Shown in pieces: positions 8,802 to 16,954 of a stretch of DNA of 64,000 nucleotides. Source of the DNA: Bacteroidales bacterium (GTDB taxonomy: Bacteria > Bacteroidota > Bacteroidia > Bacteroidales > F082); the NCBI GenBank assembly GCA_016291135.1, contig JAEFAE010000008.1, positions 1 through 64,000 on the forward strand, written 5' to 3'. Every line of letters begins with the position of its first letter. The stretch's first letter is position 1. The notes under the pieces were generated by a model. The model was not told where the DNA came from. It saw nothing but the letters and a program-made list of their open reading frames with translations, and did not search any database. The position numbers were made by a program, and so were the translations under genes.

Positions 8802-9889
8802 TCCTCGATCTGGTAATGCTCGATCTGATATTGGATGGGATTGCCCGCGATATAGTAGTTCACGTCTTTCAACACCTTGTCGAAGATGTAGTATTGGACC
8901 GTCACCAGGTCGCGATCGTCGAACACGAAGGCGTACATGCGGTCCAAGTCGTCCTTGTATTCCTCCTCGGGAACGTCGAAGACCGAAACGACCTTTTTGT
9001 TGTGGGTGGTCATGGAGACCTTCTCTCCCTGCTTGTTCTCCAACGTGATCCGATGGAGGAAAGGCGACTGCCTGATGGAGTCCATACGCTTCGGATCCGT
9101 CTTGCCGGTGAGCAGGTCTTCGTAACGCAGGTCGCTGAACGACGAAAGCAGGTTGATGACCTTCAGCGTGTCGAAAGGAATCGACTGACCGTCGGCCAGA
9201 CGGGTGAGCTTGTATTCATGCTTGCCGACATTGTCCACCCGGAAACCGAGGCTCGGGTCGTCGCCAAACGCCATGGTCAGCGACTGGATGTTGGCCAGGT
9301 CCTCATGGAAGACCACGTGGTCGCGCCATTCGATCGGGTCGGCGGCATACCGCGTGGAGATGTAACCGCGGAACCCGGGGATGTTGACGATATAAGGCTG
9401 GTCGGCGCCCTCCTTGAGCATGAAGGTACCGTTGCTGTCCATGGTAGCCTGTCCCACATAGAACACCTTGGTACGCTTCTCCCTGATGAAGAGTTTGATA
9501 CGGTTGAACAGGTTGATGCGAGGCACCATCTGATACACTTCCACCTTGGTGCTGTTCACGGCCATCTCCTTGATGACGTTGTCGTGGCTGGCCACCGAGA
9601 CGGGCATCCTGACATGCACTTTGTACATGGTGCTCAACAGCTGGTTCACCTTGACATCGTGTGCCTTGTAGTCGTGGTTGATGGTCCATCCGTCTTCGTG
9701 ACGCTCCAACAACGACTCGTGGTCGAAACGGTCGGCCAAATAGATCTTGGTGACCGAGGCGGTGTCCCAGACGGCGAAATCGGCCGCGGCCCCTCGGATG
9801 GTGGTGAGGTATCGGTTGTTCCAGATCAGCACACCGGCGATGGCAATCAGCACGATGGTCAAGATGACGGTAAGTTTATTCTTTTTCAT
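8798..9889 (-). CDS. DUF4340-type membrane-anchored protein of the gld operon
   Basis: A 363-residue protein with one N-terminal transmembrane segment (KLTVILTIVLIAIAGVLIW) and a large extracytoplasmic beta-rich region. It resembles DUF4340 proteins, which commonly follow gldF and gldG. ATG 9889 is preferred over 9943 because it puts the membrane segment directly at the N-terminus. The start lies inside the end of gldG (14-base overlap), so translation is probably coupled. Segments such as YLADRFDHESLLERHEDGW and VRMPVSVASHD match the repeated DUF4340 layout as I recall it. A role with the Gld ABC transporter is inferred only from gene order. Confidence 0.8.
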   Translation of the reverse strand: MKKNKLTVILTIVLIAIAGVLIWNNRYLTTIRGAAADFAVWDTASVTKIYLADRFDHESLLERHEDGWTINHDYKAHDVKVNQLLSTMYKVHVRMPVSVASHDNVIKEMAVNSTKVEVYQMVPRINLFNRIKLFIREKRTKVFYVGQATMDSNGTFMLKEGADQPYIVNIPGFRGYISTRYAADPIEWRDHVVFHEDLANIQSLTMAFGDDPSLGFRVDNVGKHEYKLTRLADGQSIPFDTLKVINLLSSFSDLRYEDLLTGKTDPKRMDSIRQSPFLHRITLENKQGEKVSMTTHNKKVVSVFDVPEEEYKDDLDRMYAFVFDDRDLVTVQYYIFDKVLKDVNYYIAGNPIQYQIEHYQIEE

Positions 9890-11651
9890 TGGGTTTGGTT
9901 TGTTTGATGCTGTATTTCTTTTTCCTGAAATAGGCCATGACAAGGCCGAAGAGGATGACGATGCCTACCGGCACCAGGATATTGACCAACTGCCAGCGCA
10001 GGCGTTGGCTGTTTTTCTTCTCGGGATCGAGGAGACGGATCTTGAGCTCGCGGGAGCGGATATCGATCAGCCCTTCCCCATCGACCAGATAACTGATGGC
10101 ATTCTCAATGAATCCTTTGTTGCCATACGTGTTTTCGGTATATTGGTCGAAGCCCAGGGGCAAGGGGGTCTTGCGCTTGATGTCGATCTGGTTGCGGATG
10201 ACGTCGCCGTCGGCCACCACGATCATGGCGGTAGGCAGGCTCTCGGAACGGAACTGCATCTCCTTGCTCTCTTCGATCTCGGCTGTGATGCGGTTGGTGT
10301 AGAGCGAGGGGAAGGTGCCCTTCAGCAGGTAGGCCACATTCTGTCCGGTGGAAGGGAACATGCGCTTGTCGGGGTTCTGCTTGAGCATGGCCAGGCTGAT
10401 GAAGACCGGGGCACCCGAGACCTTGGTGTAGTTGGAGGTGCGAAGCAAGGGGGTCTTGACCACGTCGCCATCGGAGTTGACGGCCTCCATGGAGCTGACG
10501 AAGTCGAGCTTGATGGCATTCATGTTGCGCACCAGGGGATGGTTGGAAGCCGCCTGCACCAAGGGGAAGTAGAACCAGCGGTAGAACTCAAGCTGGGGCT
10601 GGCCGGCCACCTGTCCTGTGCGGATGGGCAAGGGAGCGCAGTTGAGGTCCAGCAGCAGGTTGCGGTTCAAACGGACGCCATACTTGAAAAACAGGTCGTC
10701 GAGGTTGAGGTCCAGCTCCGTGCCGATGGTGGACTCCTGCATGGTGAGGCTGTCCATGGTGGCAAAGACGGGTTCCACCAGCCAGAGCACCTTGCCCCCA
10801 TGCATGATGTACTGGTCGATCAAGAACTTGTCTTTCTCGTCGAAAGGCTGGGTGGGTTTGGCGACGATGATGGCATCGTAGTTGGTGAGTACACTGACCT
10901 CTCCCTTGGAATTCGGCTCCGTGCGACGCACCAGGGCATCCACTTTTCCGGCAATCTCCAAACGGTCCACGTTGTAGTTCTGCGAGAGGCTCTGGGTGAT
11001 GTCGTAAACCTCGTTTTCGGAAAGCTCGCCATGGCCCTCGATGAAGGCGATGGAGGGCTTCTTGAAACGGGTCACCTTGCGGATGGCGTCCAGCAGACGG
11101 AACTCCAGGTTCTGGATGGAGGCGTTGAGTGCCGCTTCCGACGACTGGCCCAGCTGGCTTTCGAGCAGGTCGATGGGAATCTCGGTGTTGTTGCGATAGC
11201 TGACGAGGGCACCCGGCCAGATGATCATCTGCTTGGAGCTGCCATCGGAGCCCTGGATGGTGAGGTTGGTGGGATTCAACCCCGATTGGTAGAGCAACTT
11301 GTAGGTATCGTTGATCTCGGCGCGATCGCTCCCTGCCGAAGGATTGATGAACTCATAGTCGATGAACTTGCTGTAGGCCCTGAACTCATCGAGCATCTCC
11401 TTGGTCTCGCGCCGAAGCTTCTTGAAGCCGGCCGGGAAGTCGCCTTCGAGATAGACCTTGAAGTAGACGTAGTCTTCGAGGTCGTTCAAGGCCTCCTTGG
11501 TGGTATCGGAGAGGGTATAGCGCTTCTCGCTGGTGAGGTCGAAGCGGGTAAACACATAGGCGCCGATGACATTGATCACCGCGATGAGGATCACGGTAAG
11601 TCCAAACGACACCAACTGGTTTCTTTTCAGATTCTTGCGTTTGTTGTCCAT
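9876..11651 (-). CDS. gldG: GldG, gliding-motility-associated ABC transporter accessory protein
   Basis: A 591-residue membrane protein with an N-terminal transmembrane helix (LVSFGLTVILIAVINVIGAY), a large extracytoplasmic region of the ABC-type auxiliary (GldG) family, and a C-terminal helix (NILVPVGIVILFGLVMAYF) followed by a basic tail. Conserved features include TSEKRYTLSDTTKEAL near residue 40 and FIEGHGELSENE. In Flavobacterium the GldA-GldF-GldG transporter is needed for gliding. ATG 11651 is an alternative to 11669; either start overlaps or abuts the gldF stop at 11663. No gldA ATPase gene is in the window. Confidence 0.9.
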   Translation of the reverse strand: MDNKRKNLKRNQLVSFGLTVILIAVINVIGAYVFTRFDLTSEKRYTLSDTTKEALNDLEDYVYFKVYLEGDFPAGFKKLRRETKEMLDEFRAYSKFIDYEFINPSAGSDRAEINDTYKLLYQSGLNPTNLTIQGSDGSSKQMIIWPGALVSYRNNTEIPIDLLESQLGQSSEAALNASIQNLEFRLLDAIRKVTRFKKPSIAFIEGHGELSENEVYDITQSLSQNYNVDRLEIAGKVDALVRRTEPNSKGEVSVLTNYDAIIVAKPTQPFDEKDKFLIDQYIMHGGKVLWLVEPVFATMDSLTMQESTIGTELDLNLDDLFFKYGVRLNRNLLLDLNCAPLPIRTGQVAGQPQLEFYRWFYFPLVQAASNHPLVRNMNAIKLDFVSSMEAVNSDGDVVKTPLLRTSNYTKVSGAPVFISLAMLKQNPDKRMFPSTGQNVAYLLKGTFPSLYTNRITAEIEESKEMQFRSESLPTAMIVVADGDVIRNQIDIKRKTPLPLGFDQYTENTYGNKGFIENAISYLVDGEGLIDIRSRELKIRLLDPEKKNSQRLRWQLVNILVPVGIVILFGLVMAYFRKKKYSIKQTKPNEKE

Positions 11652-11662
11652 GTCGTTCCCTC

Positions 11663-12394
11663 CTACCATTTACGGCTCGATAGCACCAGTTTTGTCATAC
11701 TCAGGAAGAGCGCCATCACGCTCAGGAAATACAAGATGTCGCGGGTATCGACCACGCCGCGGCTGATGGAGCTGTAATGGGCCGACATGCCCAGGCGCTG
11801 GATGAAGAGGTCGATGGGGCCGAACAGCGACAACGAGAAAATGAACTCGAATCCAATGTAGAGGAACCCACAGAGGAATACCGAGAGGATGAAGGCGAGA
11901 ATCTGGTTGTTGGTCACCGAAGAGCAGAAGAGCCCGACCGCCACAAAACTGGCACTCAGCAGGAACAACCCGATGTAGGAGCCCATGATGCCGCCGCTGT
12001 CGAGGTTGCCGACCGGTAGGCCCAGACGGTACACCGAAAAGTAATACACGGCCGTGGGAAGCAGCGAGAGCAGCACCAGGACCACGCCCGCCAGAAACTT
12101 GGCAAAGATGATCTGCCAGTCGGACAGCGGCTTGGTAAGCAGCATCTCGATGGTGCCCGTACGGTTCTCCTCGGCAAAGCTGCGCATGGTGACGGCGGGA
12201 ACCAGAAACAGAAAGACCCAAGGCGCCAGGATGAACAACCCGTCGAGGTTGGCATACCCATACGAAAGCAAGTTGAAATCGCTCTGGAACACCCAGAGGA
12301 ACAGCCCCGTGACCAGTAGAAACACCACGATGACCATGATGCCGATCAAGGAGCTTAGGAAGTTGCTGATTTCTTTCTTAAAAAGTGCGTACAT
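11663..12394 (-). CDS. gldF: GldF, gliding-motility-associated ABC transporter permease
   Basis: A 243-residue ABC-2-type permease with about six transmembrane helices. The segment AVTMRSFAEENRTGTIEMLL is the hallmark of this permease family, and GldF is indicated by length and by the adjacent gldG. It is the first gene of a nine-gene minus-strand run reaching to 3196. A -7 element lies just upstream at 12416-12423. It would work in the inner membrane with an ATPase that must be encoded elsewhere. Confidence 0.9.
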   Translation of the reverse strand: MYALFKKEISNFLSSLIGIMVIVVFLLVTGLFLWVFQSDFNLLSYGYANLDGLFILAPWVFLFLVPAVTMRSFAEENRTGTIEMLLTKPLSDWQIIFAKFLAGVVLVLLSLLPTAVYYFSVYRLGLPVGNLDSGGIMGSYIGLFLLSASFVAVGLFCSSVTNNQILAFILSVFLCGFLYIGFEFIFSLSLFGPIDLFIQRLGMSAHYSSISRGVVDTRDILYFLSVMALFLSMTKLVLSSRKW

Positions 12395-12415
12395 TCCTTT
12401 TTTGGATTAAACTTG

Positions 12416-12423
12416 CAAAGATA
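12416..12423 (-). promoter_or_regulatory. -7 promoter element upstream of gldF
   Basis: The reverse strand reads TATCTTTG, a full match to the Bacteroidota -7 consensus TAnnTTTG, 22 bases before the gldF ATG. No convincing -33 TTG at the usual spacing was found. It lies in the only sizeable gap between the methyltransferase gene and gldF, so the nine-gene run probably starts here. Confidence 0.55.
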
Positions 12424-12448
12424 CAAATAATTCCTGAACCACGCCAAA

Positions 12449-13615
12449 TTATTCGCCCGCTGCCTTCACGGTCCTGACAATCACCTTCCGGTCGCCGACA
12501 AGGGTGGTGGCAAAGAGGTATACGGCGTCGCCCTCGGCCATGCCCAGGGCCTTGCGCAGCTGGGCCACCGTCAGCGGGAAGTTGCGGGTGGCGATGCTGG
12601 CCTTGTCGACATCGGCCAGCAAGGTCTTTCCGATCTTCTTGTTGTAGGGGGCCCAGCCTTCCACCCGAAAGGTCCGGCCGGGGAAGCCGGCCACCCACTG
12701 GTCGGAGGTGTAAAGATGGCTGTTCGGGTGGAGTTTCCTCACCCCGAAACGTTGGGTCGGGAGCTTGAAACAGCCGCCCTTGAGCAGGGCGGCGTTGGGC
12801 TCATAGAGGTAGTGGGACACCGTTTCGGCGAGCAGCGGCTGGCAGGAACGCTCCTCCTCCTCGGTGAAACGGACCGAAGGCTGGTCGCTATGGAGGTTCA
12901 CACAGGTGAATACCGGGGCACCCTCATGGTCGGGGTCGAGCAAAAACAGCACCTCCTTGCATTCGTTGCCGACGGCCACCAGATGCACCTCGCTGACATG
13001 GTGCAACTGTCCGAGCGCCTGATGGAGGTCGAGCATGGGCGAAAGCTTCAGCAGCACCCTTCGGGCCCGTTGCAGCAACCGGTCCTGCAACACCGTCACG
13101 TCGGGCGTGCAGTCGGCGATGGACACGGTCTTCCGTCCATGGGCGTCGCGCCGTGCCGGATCCAGAAAGATACAGTCGACCGGAGCCGCGTCCTGCAGGT
13201 AGTCTTCAGCGGTACGGTGGCACACCCGAATCCGGTCGCCCAGCACCCCGAAGTTGTGTTCGGCCAAGGTACAGAGCCCTGCATCGGCCTCCACATAGTC
13301 CGTGTGTTGAAACTGTTTTGAGAGGAAATGGCAGTCGACCCCCAAGCCTCCCGTCAGGTCGGCAAAGGTGTCGCCTTGCACTAAGGTGGCCTTGTATTGG
13401 GCAGTGGCCTCGGAGGAACATTGCTCCAGCGAGAGGTGCTGGGGAAACAGCAGCGCATCGTTCCCGCTCCAGGAAGGCACCTTGCGGCGCAGCAACTGCC
13501 GGGCCGCTATTTGACGCAATGCCAAGGCCATATCGACCTTGGCATTGCGGTATTTCAGGGCCAATTCATGAACATCGTCATCGAGATGTTCGGCGATGAA
13601 CTGCCTGGTATCCAT
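12449..13615 (-). CDS. Class I SAM methyltransferase with THUMP-like domain (PG_1098 family)
   Basis: A predicted RNA methyltransferase of 388 residues. The SAM-binding core shows TFADLTGGLGVDCHFLSKQF (motif I) and VDCIFLDPARRD (motif IV-like, with a DPAR where N6-adenine enzymes have DPPY), followed by a C-terminal region resembling the THUMP-like domain of Porphyromonas gingivalis PG_1098. The substrate is unknown, with tRNA or rRNA inferred from the domain. ATG 13615 shares one base with the stop of the pseudouridine synthase gene (TGATG), so the two RNA-modification genes are translationally coupled. The longer start at 13663 would overlap that gene by 49 bases and is less likely. Confidence 0.8.
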   Translation of the reverse strand: MDTRQFIAEHLDDDVHELALKYRNAKVDMALALRQIAARQLLRRKVPSWSGNDALLFPQHLSLEQCSSEATAQYKATLVQGDTFADLTGGLGVDCHFLSKQFQHTDYVEADAGLCTLAEHNFGVLGDRIRVCHRTAEDYLQDAAPVDCIFLDPARRDAHGRKTVSIADCTPDVTVLQDRLLQRARRVLLKLSPMLDLHQALGQLHHVSEVHLVAVGNECKEVLFLLDPDHEGAPVFTCVNLHSDQPSVRFTEEEERSCQPLLAETVSHYLYEPNAALLKGGCFKLPTQRFGVRKLHPNSHLYTSDQWVAGFPGRTFRVEGWAPYNKKIGKTLLADVDKASIATRNFPLTVAQLRKALGMAEGDAVYLFATTLVGDRKVIVRTVKAAGE

Positions 13616-14892
13616 CAGATTTTCTTCAGCATGGCCACTTCCTTGTCGGAGAGGAAACGCCATTCACCACGAGGAAGCTTGTATTTGTCGAGACCGGCGA
13701 ACATGACACGGTCGAGACGGGTCACCTCGTAGCCGAAGTGTTCGAAGATACGGCGGACGATGCGGTTGCGTCCCGAGTGCAGCTCGATGCCGATGCTCTT
13801 CTTGCTCTCGTCGTCTTCGTCGTAGGCGATGGTGTCGGCAGCGATGAAGCCGTCGTCGAGTTCCACGCCATCGGCGATGCGAAGCATGTCGTTCTTGGTG
13901 AGCGGCTTGTCGAGGATGACATGGTACAGCTTGCTGACCTGGCTGCTCGGATGGGTGAGCTTCTTGGCGAGGTCGCCGTCGTTGGTGAGCAACAGCAAGC
14001 CGGTGGTCATCTTGTCGAGACGGCCCACAGGGAAGATGCGTTCGTTGCAGGCGCCCTTGACGAGCTCCATCACGGTGTCGCGGCCTTCCGGATCGTCGGC
14101 GGTGGTGATGAAGCCTTTCGGCTTGTTCAGCAGGATATAACGGAGCTTCTCACGGTTGAGGGTCTGGCCACCATAGACCACCTTGTCTTCGGTCTTGACC
14201 TTGAAACCCATCGTGGTGACCACCTCGCCGTTGACGGTGACGCAGCCGGCCTTGATCAGCTCATCGGCCTCGCGGCGTGAGCAGACGCCACAGTCGGCCA
14301 AGTATTTGTTCAGACGGATCTCGCCCGTTGCGGCGGGACGGTCGTACATGGGATCCTTTTCCCTGACATAGCCCTTGCGGCCACGGCGAGGGGCTTCCTC
14401 CTCCATTTCCTCTTGGAAACGGCGGCCACGGGCCGGACGGTCCTCATCGTTGAAACGACGGCGGGGACGCTCTTCGTCGCCGAAGCGACGGCGCGGACGG
14501 TCTTCGTCGTTGAACTTGCGGCGGGGACGGTCTTCATCATTGAACTTGCGGCGCGGTTTCTCGTCGGATTCGAAGCGACGGCGCGGACGGTCTTCGTCAT
14601 TGAATTTACGACGGGGACGGTCTTCATCATTGAATTTACGACGGGGACGGTCTTCATCGTTGAACTTGCGGCGGGGACGCTCTTCGTCGTTGAAACGACG
14701 GCGCGGACGGTCCTCATCGCGGTGCGGGCGTTCACCTCTCGGCTTCTCGCCAAACTTTCTCTCTTTTCTCGGTCCTTCTTCGTCACCGTCACGGTGGGAA
14801 ATCCTGAAGGACTTGTTCTGCAGGAACTCTTCCTTGTGCACTGCAGGTTTTCTGGTACGCGGACGCTTACCAGTGTTTCCTTGTTCTGTCAT
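13615..14892 (-). CDS. RluB/RsuA-family rRNA pseudouridine synthase with Arg-rich repeat N-terminus
   Basis: Probably isomerises a uridine in the large or small rRNA. Residues of about 1-165 are highly charged low-complexity sequence, dominated by about ten copies of a ten-residue unit FNDEDRPRRK. From about 170 comes an S4 domain (IRLNKYLADCGVCSRREADE) and then the catalytic domain with the active Asp in GRLDKMTTGLLLLTNDGD. The C-terminal half is ordinary RluB. Basic, repetitive N-terminal extensions occur on this enzyme in Bacteroidota and may bind RNA (inference). A -7 element TAATTTTG lies at 14924-14931, 31 bases before the ATG. Confidence 0.9.
   Translation of the reverse strand: MTEQGNTGKRPRTRKPAVHKEEFLQNKSFRISHRDGDEEGPRKERKFGEKPRGERPHRDEDRPRRRFNDEERPRRKFNDEDRPRRKFNDEDRPRRKFNDEDRPRRRFESDEKPRRKFNDEDRPRRKFNDEDRPRRRFGDEERPRRRFNDEDRPARGRRFQEEMEEEAPRRGRKGYVREKDPMYDRPAATGEIRLNKYLADCGVCSRREADELIKAGCVTVNGEVVTTMGFKVKTEDKVVYGGQTLNREKLRYILLNKPKGFITTADDPEGRDTVMELVKGACNERIFPVGRLDKMTTGLLLLTNDGDLAKKLTHPSSQVSKLYHVILDKPLTKNDMLRIADGVELDDGFIAADTIAYDEDDESKKSIGIELHSGRNRIVRRIFEHFGYEVTRLDRVMFAGLDKYKLPRGEWRFLSDKEVAMLKKI
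14436..14725 (-). repeat. 30-base in-frame tandem repeats in the pseudouridine synthase gene
   Basis: About nine to ten imperfect copies of a 30-base unit encode FNDEDRPRRK or close variants (FESDEKPRRK, FGDEERPRRR). Because the period is a multiple of three, copy number can change without a frameshift. Several adjacent units, for example those around 14585-14665, are nearly identical, so slippage or recombination has probably acted recently. Confidence 0.85.
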
Positions 14893-14923
14893 GTCAAATG
14901 GTAAATAGGTAAGTTTTGGGCGG

Positions 14924-14931
14924 CAAAATTA
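14924..14931 (-). promoter_or_regulatory. -7 promoter element for the pseudouridine synthase-methyltransferase operon
   Basis: The reverse strand reads TAATTTTG, matching TAnnTTTG, in an AT-rich gap. It lies 31 bases upstream of ATG 14892. No clear -33 partner was identified. Confidence 0.5.
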
Positions 14932-14946
14932 CGAATTCTTCCGGGA

Positions 14947-14980
14947 TTGATGCGTGGTATTGGAAAAAATTGTATTTTTG
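14947..14980 (+). promoter_or_regulatory. Promoter of the candidate structured RNA
   Basis: TATTTTTG at 14973-14980 fits the -7 consensus TAnnTTTG, with a possible -33 TTG at 14947-14949 spaced by 23 bases, slightly longer than usual. Transcription would start near 14986-14990, just at the first predicted hairpin of the RNA. No plausible coding sequence follows on this strand until 16304. Confidence 0.5.
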
Positions 14981-14987
14981 CATTCAC

Positions 14988-15223
14988 ATAGTGTGTCCGT
15001 AACAACCACGGAACTATGGGTTTTTGCTATTGTTTCACGTCGAAAACAGCCTGGGAACTATTTTCGTAACGTTAATAGTAATGCAATCAGCATTGGTTGC
15101 CTAAAGTGTCGAATACTGGCAAAGTCCCCTCATCTGAACAAGGTGTGGGTACTTTGTCTACGACACTTCGGGGACATGACCCAGGCGCCCGTCGACGTGA
15201 GAGACAATCCCACACCTTTTTTT
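14988..15223 (+). ncRNA. Candidate structured non-coding RNA with U-tract terminator
   Basis: A 236-base non-coding stretch between convergent-facing housekeeping genes is packed with complementary segments. Helices seen: 14988-15016 (ATAGT/ACTAT enclosing TCCGT/ACGGA); 15056-15080 (ACTATT/AATAGT around CGT/ACG); 15083-15100 (GCAATC/GGTTGC); 15104-15168 (AAGTGTCG/CGACACTT enclosing CAAAGT/ACTTTG); and 15141-15217 (AGGTGTGGG/CCCACACCT), which ends in seven T. The last two compete for overlapping bases, so they form a pseudoknot or alternative folds. I do not recognise it as tmRNA, SRP RNA, RNase P RNA or a typical 6S RNA. Family is unknown; the non-coding call rests on structure plus flanking promoter and terminator. 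Confidence 0.5.
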
Positions 15224-15315
15224 CGGGACAAAGATACATGGTTTTTTTTGGAATTCCAAGAAATATTGTTAAATATTTTTCAACAATATTTATTTAATTA
15301 TTTAAACATTGAAAA
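15224..15315. other. AT-rich spacer with inverted repeat
   Basis: Between the RNA terminator and the stop of the BASS transporter gene is an AT-rich spacer. AATATTGTT near 15262-15270 pairs with AACAATATT near 15282-15290 around an AT loop. It might act as a weak terminator for the transporter gene read from the right; I see no coding signal. Confidence 0.35.
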
Positions 15316-16230
15316 TCAAGGCGTTTGCACTTCCTTCGCATGGTTGTCGCGGCGTTCCTTCTGCATCATCTGGAAACTGTTATAGAGGTTTTGCCACAAC
15401 ACGTACAAGGTGGGAACGATGCAACTCAGATCGAGCAGGAAGGTCTGCGACATCCAGATGGCCAGCACGGTGTTCTTTTGCCCGAGCGACTGCCCGCCCG
15501 CCACGTAGTCGCCATACCGCTTGCCGATACGGTGACCCACGAAAAACTGCAGGAAACAAAGGAAAATGGAAAGCGCCACCATCCAAAGGAACATGTTCCG
15601 GTGCTCATAGAACTGGTCGACCAGTTGCTCGATGGCCCTGGAGATGACCACCGTGAGCGACACCGCCCAGATATAGAAAGAAAGGTTCTTGTGCCGGTTG
15701 ATGGCTGCATTGGCCTTAGGCCACAGCCATCGGGTGAGCACCGCCAGCACAAAGGGGGCGATCAACAGCGGGAACACCTTACCCAAAATGGTCAGGAAGG
15801 AACTCCAAAACGAGATGTCGGGATCGGCACCGATCAGCGTGAAGGAAAGCGGAGCCACGACGGCCACCATCAGGTTGCAGGCAATCAGGTAGGTGCTCAT
15901 CATGCCGATGTTGGCCCCCAGGATCAACGAGACCGCAATGGCCGCCGAGGCGGTGGGAGCAAGCACCGTAACGAAGCCCCCCTGGGCGATCACCGGATCG
16001 AAGGGACGCAACAGAAAATACACCGCCGCCGAAACCACCAACTGGAAGAGAAGCAGCCAAAAATCGAACATCGTAAAACGCATCTTTTTGACATCCAACG
16101 AATTGAATGAAAAGAACAGCATCAAGAAGATGAAATACGGCAAAGCAGGCTGCAGTACCACGATGTATTCGTGGAAAAAGATGCCCAATAGGATGGCAAT
16201 GGGAAGGATCCAGCTTTTGTAACGTTGCAC
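15316..16230 (-). CDS. Bile acid:sodium symporter (BASS) family transporter
   Basis: A 304-residue integral membrane protein with nine or ten predicted helices and few polar loops. Segments such as VTVLAPTASAAIAVSLILGANIGMM and VAVVAPLSFTLIGADPD (near 100-140) and GQSLGQKNTVLAIWMSQTFL (near 255) match the two discontinuous, Pro/Asn-containing core helices of the BASS superfamily. Bacterial members transport organic anions with sodium; the substrate is unknown here and bile acids should not be assumed. It has its own promoter, diverging from the TatD-like gene. Confidence 0.75.
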   Translation of the reverse strand: MQRYKSWILPIAILLGIFFHEYIVVLQPALPYFIFLMLFFSFNSLDVKKMRFTMFDFWLLLFQLVVSAAVYFLLRPFDPVIAQGGFVTVLAPTASAAIAVSLILGANIGMMSTYLIACNLMVAVVAPLSFTLIGADPDISFWSSFLTILGKVFPLLIAPFVLAVLTRWLWPKANAAINRHKNLSFYIWAVSLTVVISRAIEQLVDQFYEHRNMFLWMVALSIFLCFLQFFVGHRIGKRYGDYVAGGQSLGQKNTVLAIWMSQTFLLDLSCIVPTLYVLWQNLYNSFQMMQKERRDNHAKEVQTP

Positions 16231-16250
16231 AACGATGGGATTTCAGACTG

Positions 16251-16287
16251 CAAAAGTAAGAACAATGCGGGAAATAAACTACTTTTG
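16251..16287. promoter_or_regulatory. Divergent promoters for the BASS transporter and TatD-like gene
   Basis: TACTTTTG occurs on both strands: reverse at 16251-16258 facing the transporter gene (ATG 16230), forward at 16280-16287 facing the nuclease gene (ATG 16304). Both match TAnnTTTG exactly and are identical, 21 bases apart. -33 elements are not obvious; in each direction that position would lie over the other promoter, so occupancy may be mutually exclusive. Confidence 0.55.
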
Positions 16288-16303
16288 CATCAAAATAAAC
16301 GCC

Positions 16304-16954
16304 ATGGACGTTCCCTTTGTCAACCTCCACACCCACCATCCCGCCGGGGAAGCGCTCACCCTGTGCAGTTCGGGCATCCATCCATGGTGGCTGGACGACC
16401 CCGGTTACGACTGGGAACAAGCGCTGGAAGCCCTGGAACGCCAACTCAGGGAAGGCACCCTTGAGGCCATCGGGGAAGCGGGCCTCGACAAGATGCATCC
16501 CGACACCCTGCCCCTGCAGCAAAAGGTCTTCGAACGGCAGATCCTGCTCTCCGAACAGTACGGCAAGCCCCTGGTCATCCATTGTGTACGGGCCAACGAC
16601 GCCCTCCTGACGCTATGGAAGCGGCACCGGCCCCGACAGGCCTGGATCCTCCATGGCTTCAACGGGACCAAGGAAACGGCAGAACAACTGATAGGCAAAG
16701 GCTTCTACCTCTCAGTGGGAGCGGCCCTTTTGTTCAAAAACAGGAAAATCACCGAATCGATACAATACATCCCCTTGGATCGTCTCTTTTTTGAGACGGA
16801 CGAAGCGACGTGCGGGATCGAAACGGTATATGCCGAAGCCGCCCGCCTTCTTTCGATTCCCATGGAGGTGCTGAAAGAACGGATTCTCGCGAACTATGTC
16901 CGACTAAGCAAGAAAGAGGGAAGTGCTATTGATCCTCCATTCGGATCAACATGA
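16304..16954 (+). CDS. TatD family metal-dependent hydrolase
   Basis: A TIM-barrel metal-dependent nuclease or hydrolase of 216 residues. Metal-ligand motifs appear in the family order: VNLHTHH (residues 6-12), GEAGLDK (near 68), VIHCVRA (near 100), LHGFNGTKETAEQL (near 122) and FETDE (near 164). It is shorter than typical TatD (about 255-265), the N-terminal loop between strand one and the SSGIHPWW segment being compressed. The start at 16304 is chosen because motif one follows at once and the upstream promoter at 16280-16287 excludes the longer frame. Its 3' end overlaps the convergent GH5-like gene by 29 bases. Confidence 0.88.
   Translation: MDVPFVNLHTHHPAGEALTLCSSGIHPWWLDDPGYDWEQALEALERQLREGTLEAIGEAGLDKMHPDTLPLQQKVFERQILLSEQYGKPLVIHCVRANDALLTLWKRHRPRQAWILHGFNGTKETAEQLIGKGFYLSVGAALLFKNRKITESIQYIPLDRLFFETDEATCGIETVYAEAARLLSIPMEVLKERILANYVRLSKKEGSAIDPPFGST

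Noticed and set aside
9747-11777. 676-codon open frame on the plus strand opposite gldG and DUF4340
   Set aside because: It is antisense to genes with clear family motifs; the long opening is caused by high-GC third positions. No motif or signal was recognisable.
14436-14725. Regular 30-base repeats considered as a CRISPR array
   Set aside because: There are no unique spacers; the repeats are contiguous, in frame and encode FNDEDRPRRK.
14954-15385. 143-codon plus-strand frame over the structured region
   Set aside because: It starts upstream of the promoter, runs past the terminator into the transporter gene, and lacks any domain; the hairpins explain the region better.
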